A DNA stretch of 6,776 nucleotides from Nitrospirota bacterium. GTDB taxonomy: Bacteria; Nitrospirota_A; Leptospirillia; Leptospirillales; Leptospirillaceae. Under the pieces are notes generated by a model. The model made no database searches. It was not told the origin of the DNA and worked only from the letters and a program-made list of their open reading frames with translations. Below are positions 6,369-6,776 of this stretch, in pieces; the stretch's first letter is position 1, and the number at the start of each line of letters is the position of its first letter. A program made the position numbers and the translations under genes. The DNA lies in contig JAMCWZ010000059.1 of assembly GCA_023480765.1 (NCBI GenBank), positions 1 to 6,776 of the forward strand, read 5' to 3'.

Positions 6369-6391
6369 TGCGTGTGGAGCGAGGACAGGAT

Positions 6392-6776
6392 ATGCAGCGG
6401 AAGGGGCGCATGGTTGATATCGGAAGAAAACTTTATCTGTCGGGAGGGCTTCTCCTGCTCCTTCTCGCTCTGTCGGGGTGTGAATCGGCTCCCAAGAAGA
6501 AACCCATCTATTCCTATGAGCTCCCCTGGTCCGGGAAGGTCATACGGGCAGACACCTTGTCCCGGATCGATGGAAATCCCTTTGACGGAAACAAAAGGCT
6601 TGATGCCTACCTTCAGGCCCGAAAACAGGCGGAAGAGATTCTTCTTCAGCAGATTCGGAAGCTTTACCTGACGGATCAGGAGACGGTCGGCGAGGCCATT
6701 GATCAAAAACCGGCAGTCACAAAACGTATCATGGAATCCCTTTATCCTTCGTTATTTCTCAAGAAAGCTCTCAAGG
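6392..6776 (+). CDS. Predicted lipoprotein, 3' end beyond window (possibly LPP20-like)
   Basis: A frame open from just after rapZ to the end of the window encodes an exported lipoprotein. From ATG 6392 the product begins with a basic n-region (MQRKGRMVDIGRK), a leucine-rich core and the lipobox LSGC, with the lipidated Cys at residue 30 (codon 6479-6481). Lysines follow at once (ESAPKKK). Starts at ATG 6368 (overlapping the rapZ stop as TAATG), 6392 and 6410 are all in frame. I chose 6392 because GAGGA (6381-6385) lies 6 nt upstream; 6410 would give a neater 24-residue signal peptide. The mature part has an 'ARKQAEEILLQQIRKL' helix, then LTDQETVGEAI and a helix of basic and hydrophobic residues. 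That layout, an alanine-rich helix and then a 'TV' motif, faintly recalls LPP20-type lipoproteins, but this is tentative. The function is unknown; at least 128 residues are visible. Its position suggests co-transcription with rapZ. Confidence 0.75.
   Translation, partial: MQRKGRMVDIGRKLYLSGGLLLLLLALSGCESAPKKKPIYSYELPWSGKVIRADTLSRIDGNPFDGNKRLDAYLQARKQAEEILLQQIRKLYLTDQETVGEAIDQKPAVTKRIMESLYPSLFLKKALK

Overview
The window is a compact, one-direction stretch of a Gram-negative bacterial chromosome. Lipopolysaccharide transport genes (lptC, lptA, lptB) place it in an organism with an outer membrane. The genes are core housekeeping functions, with moderately GC-rich codon use throughout and no sign of mobile DNA. 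The pairing of an LDH-like malate dehydrogenase with the lpt-rpoN cluster, and the absence of kdsC and ptsN, do not look enterobacterial. My impression is a deep-branching lineage such as Nitrospirota (Leptospirillum-like), but this is a low-confidence guess because no marker here is decisive.

Layout: (1) 1-241 is the C-terminal end of a TolC-type outer-membrane efflux protein. (2) 242-457 is the only real intergenic region. It holds a likely Rho-independent terminator (305-330), short repeats of GACAAG, a leader hairpin (406-432) and a very strong ribosome binding site. (3) 458-1420 is mdh, starting with TTG. (4) 1435-3446 is lptC-lptA-lptB. (5) 3443-4903 is rpoN (sigma-54). (6) 4947-5477 is a long-form hpf. 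(7) 5502-6368 is rapZ. (8) From about 6392 to the window edge is a predicted lipoprotein, cut off at its 3' end.

From mdh onward all gaps are at most 43 nt and two gene pairs overlap, so 458-6776 reads as one probable transcription unit. LptC and LptA form the inner-membrane-anchored and periplasmic parts of the LPS bridge, and LptB is the ATPase that powers it. RpoN, HPF and RapZ are the regulators that commonly follow lptB in Gram-negative genomes. The usual PTS-Ntr gene (ptsN) or hprK is absent between hpf and rapZ.

I see no unusual defence, mobile or biosynthetic system. The points worth a second look are regulatory or contextual: the repeated terminator arm, the mdh-lpt linkage, the missing PTS gene, the G8 tract ahead of rapZ, an inverted repeat plus T-run inside rpoN, and the uncharacterised lipoprotein.
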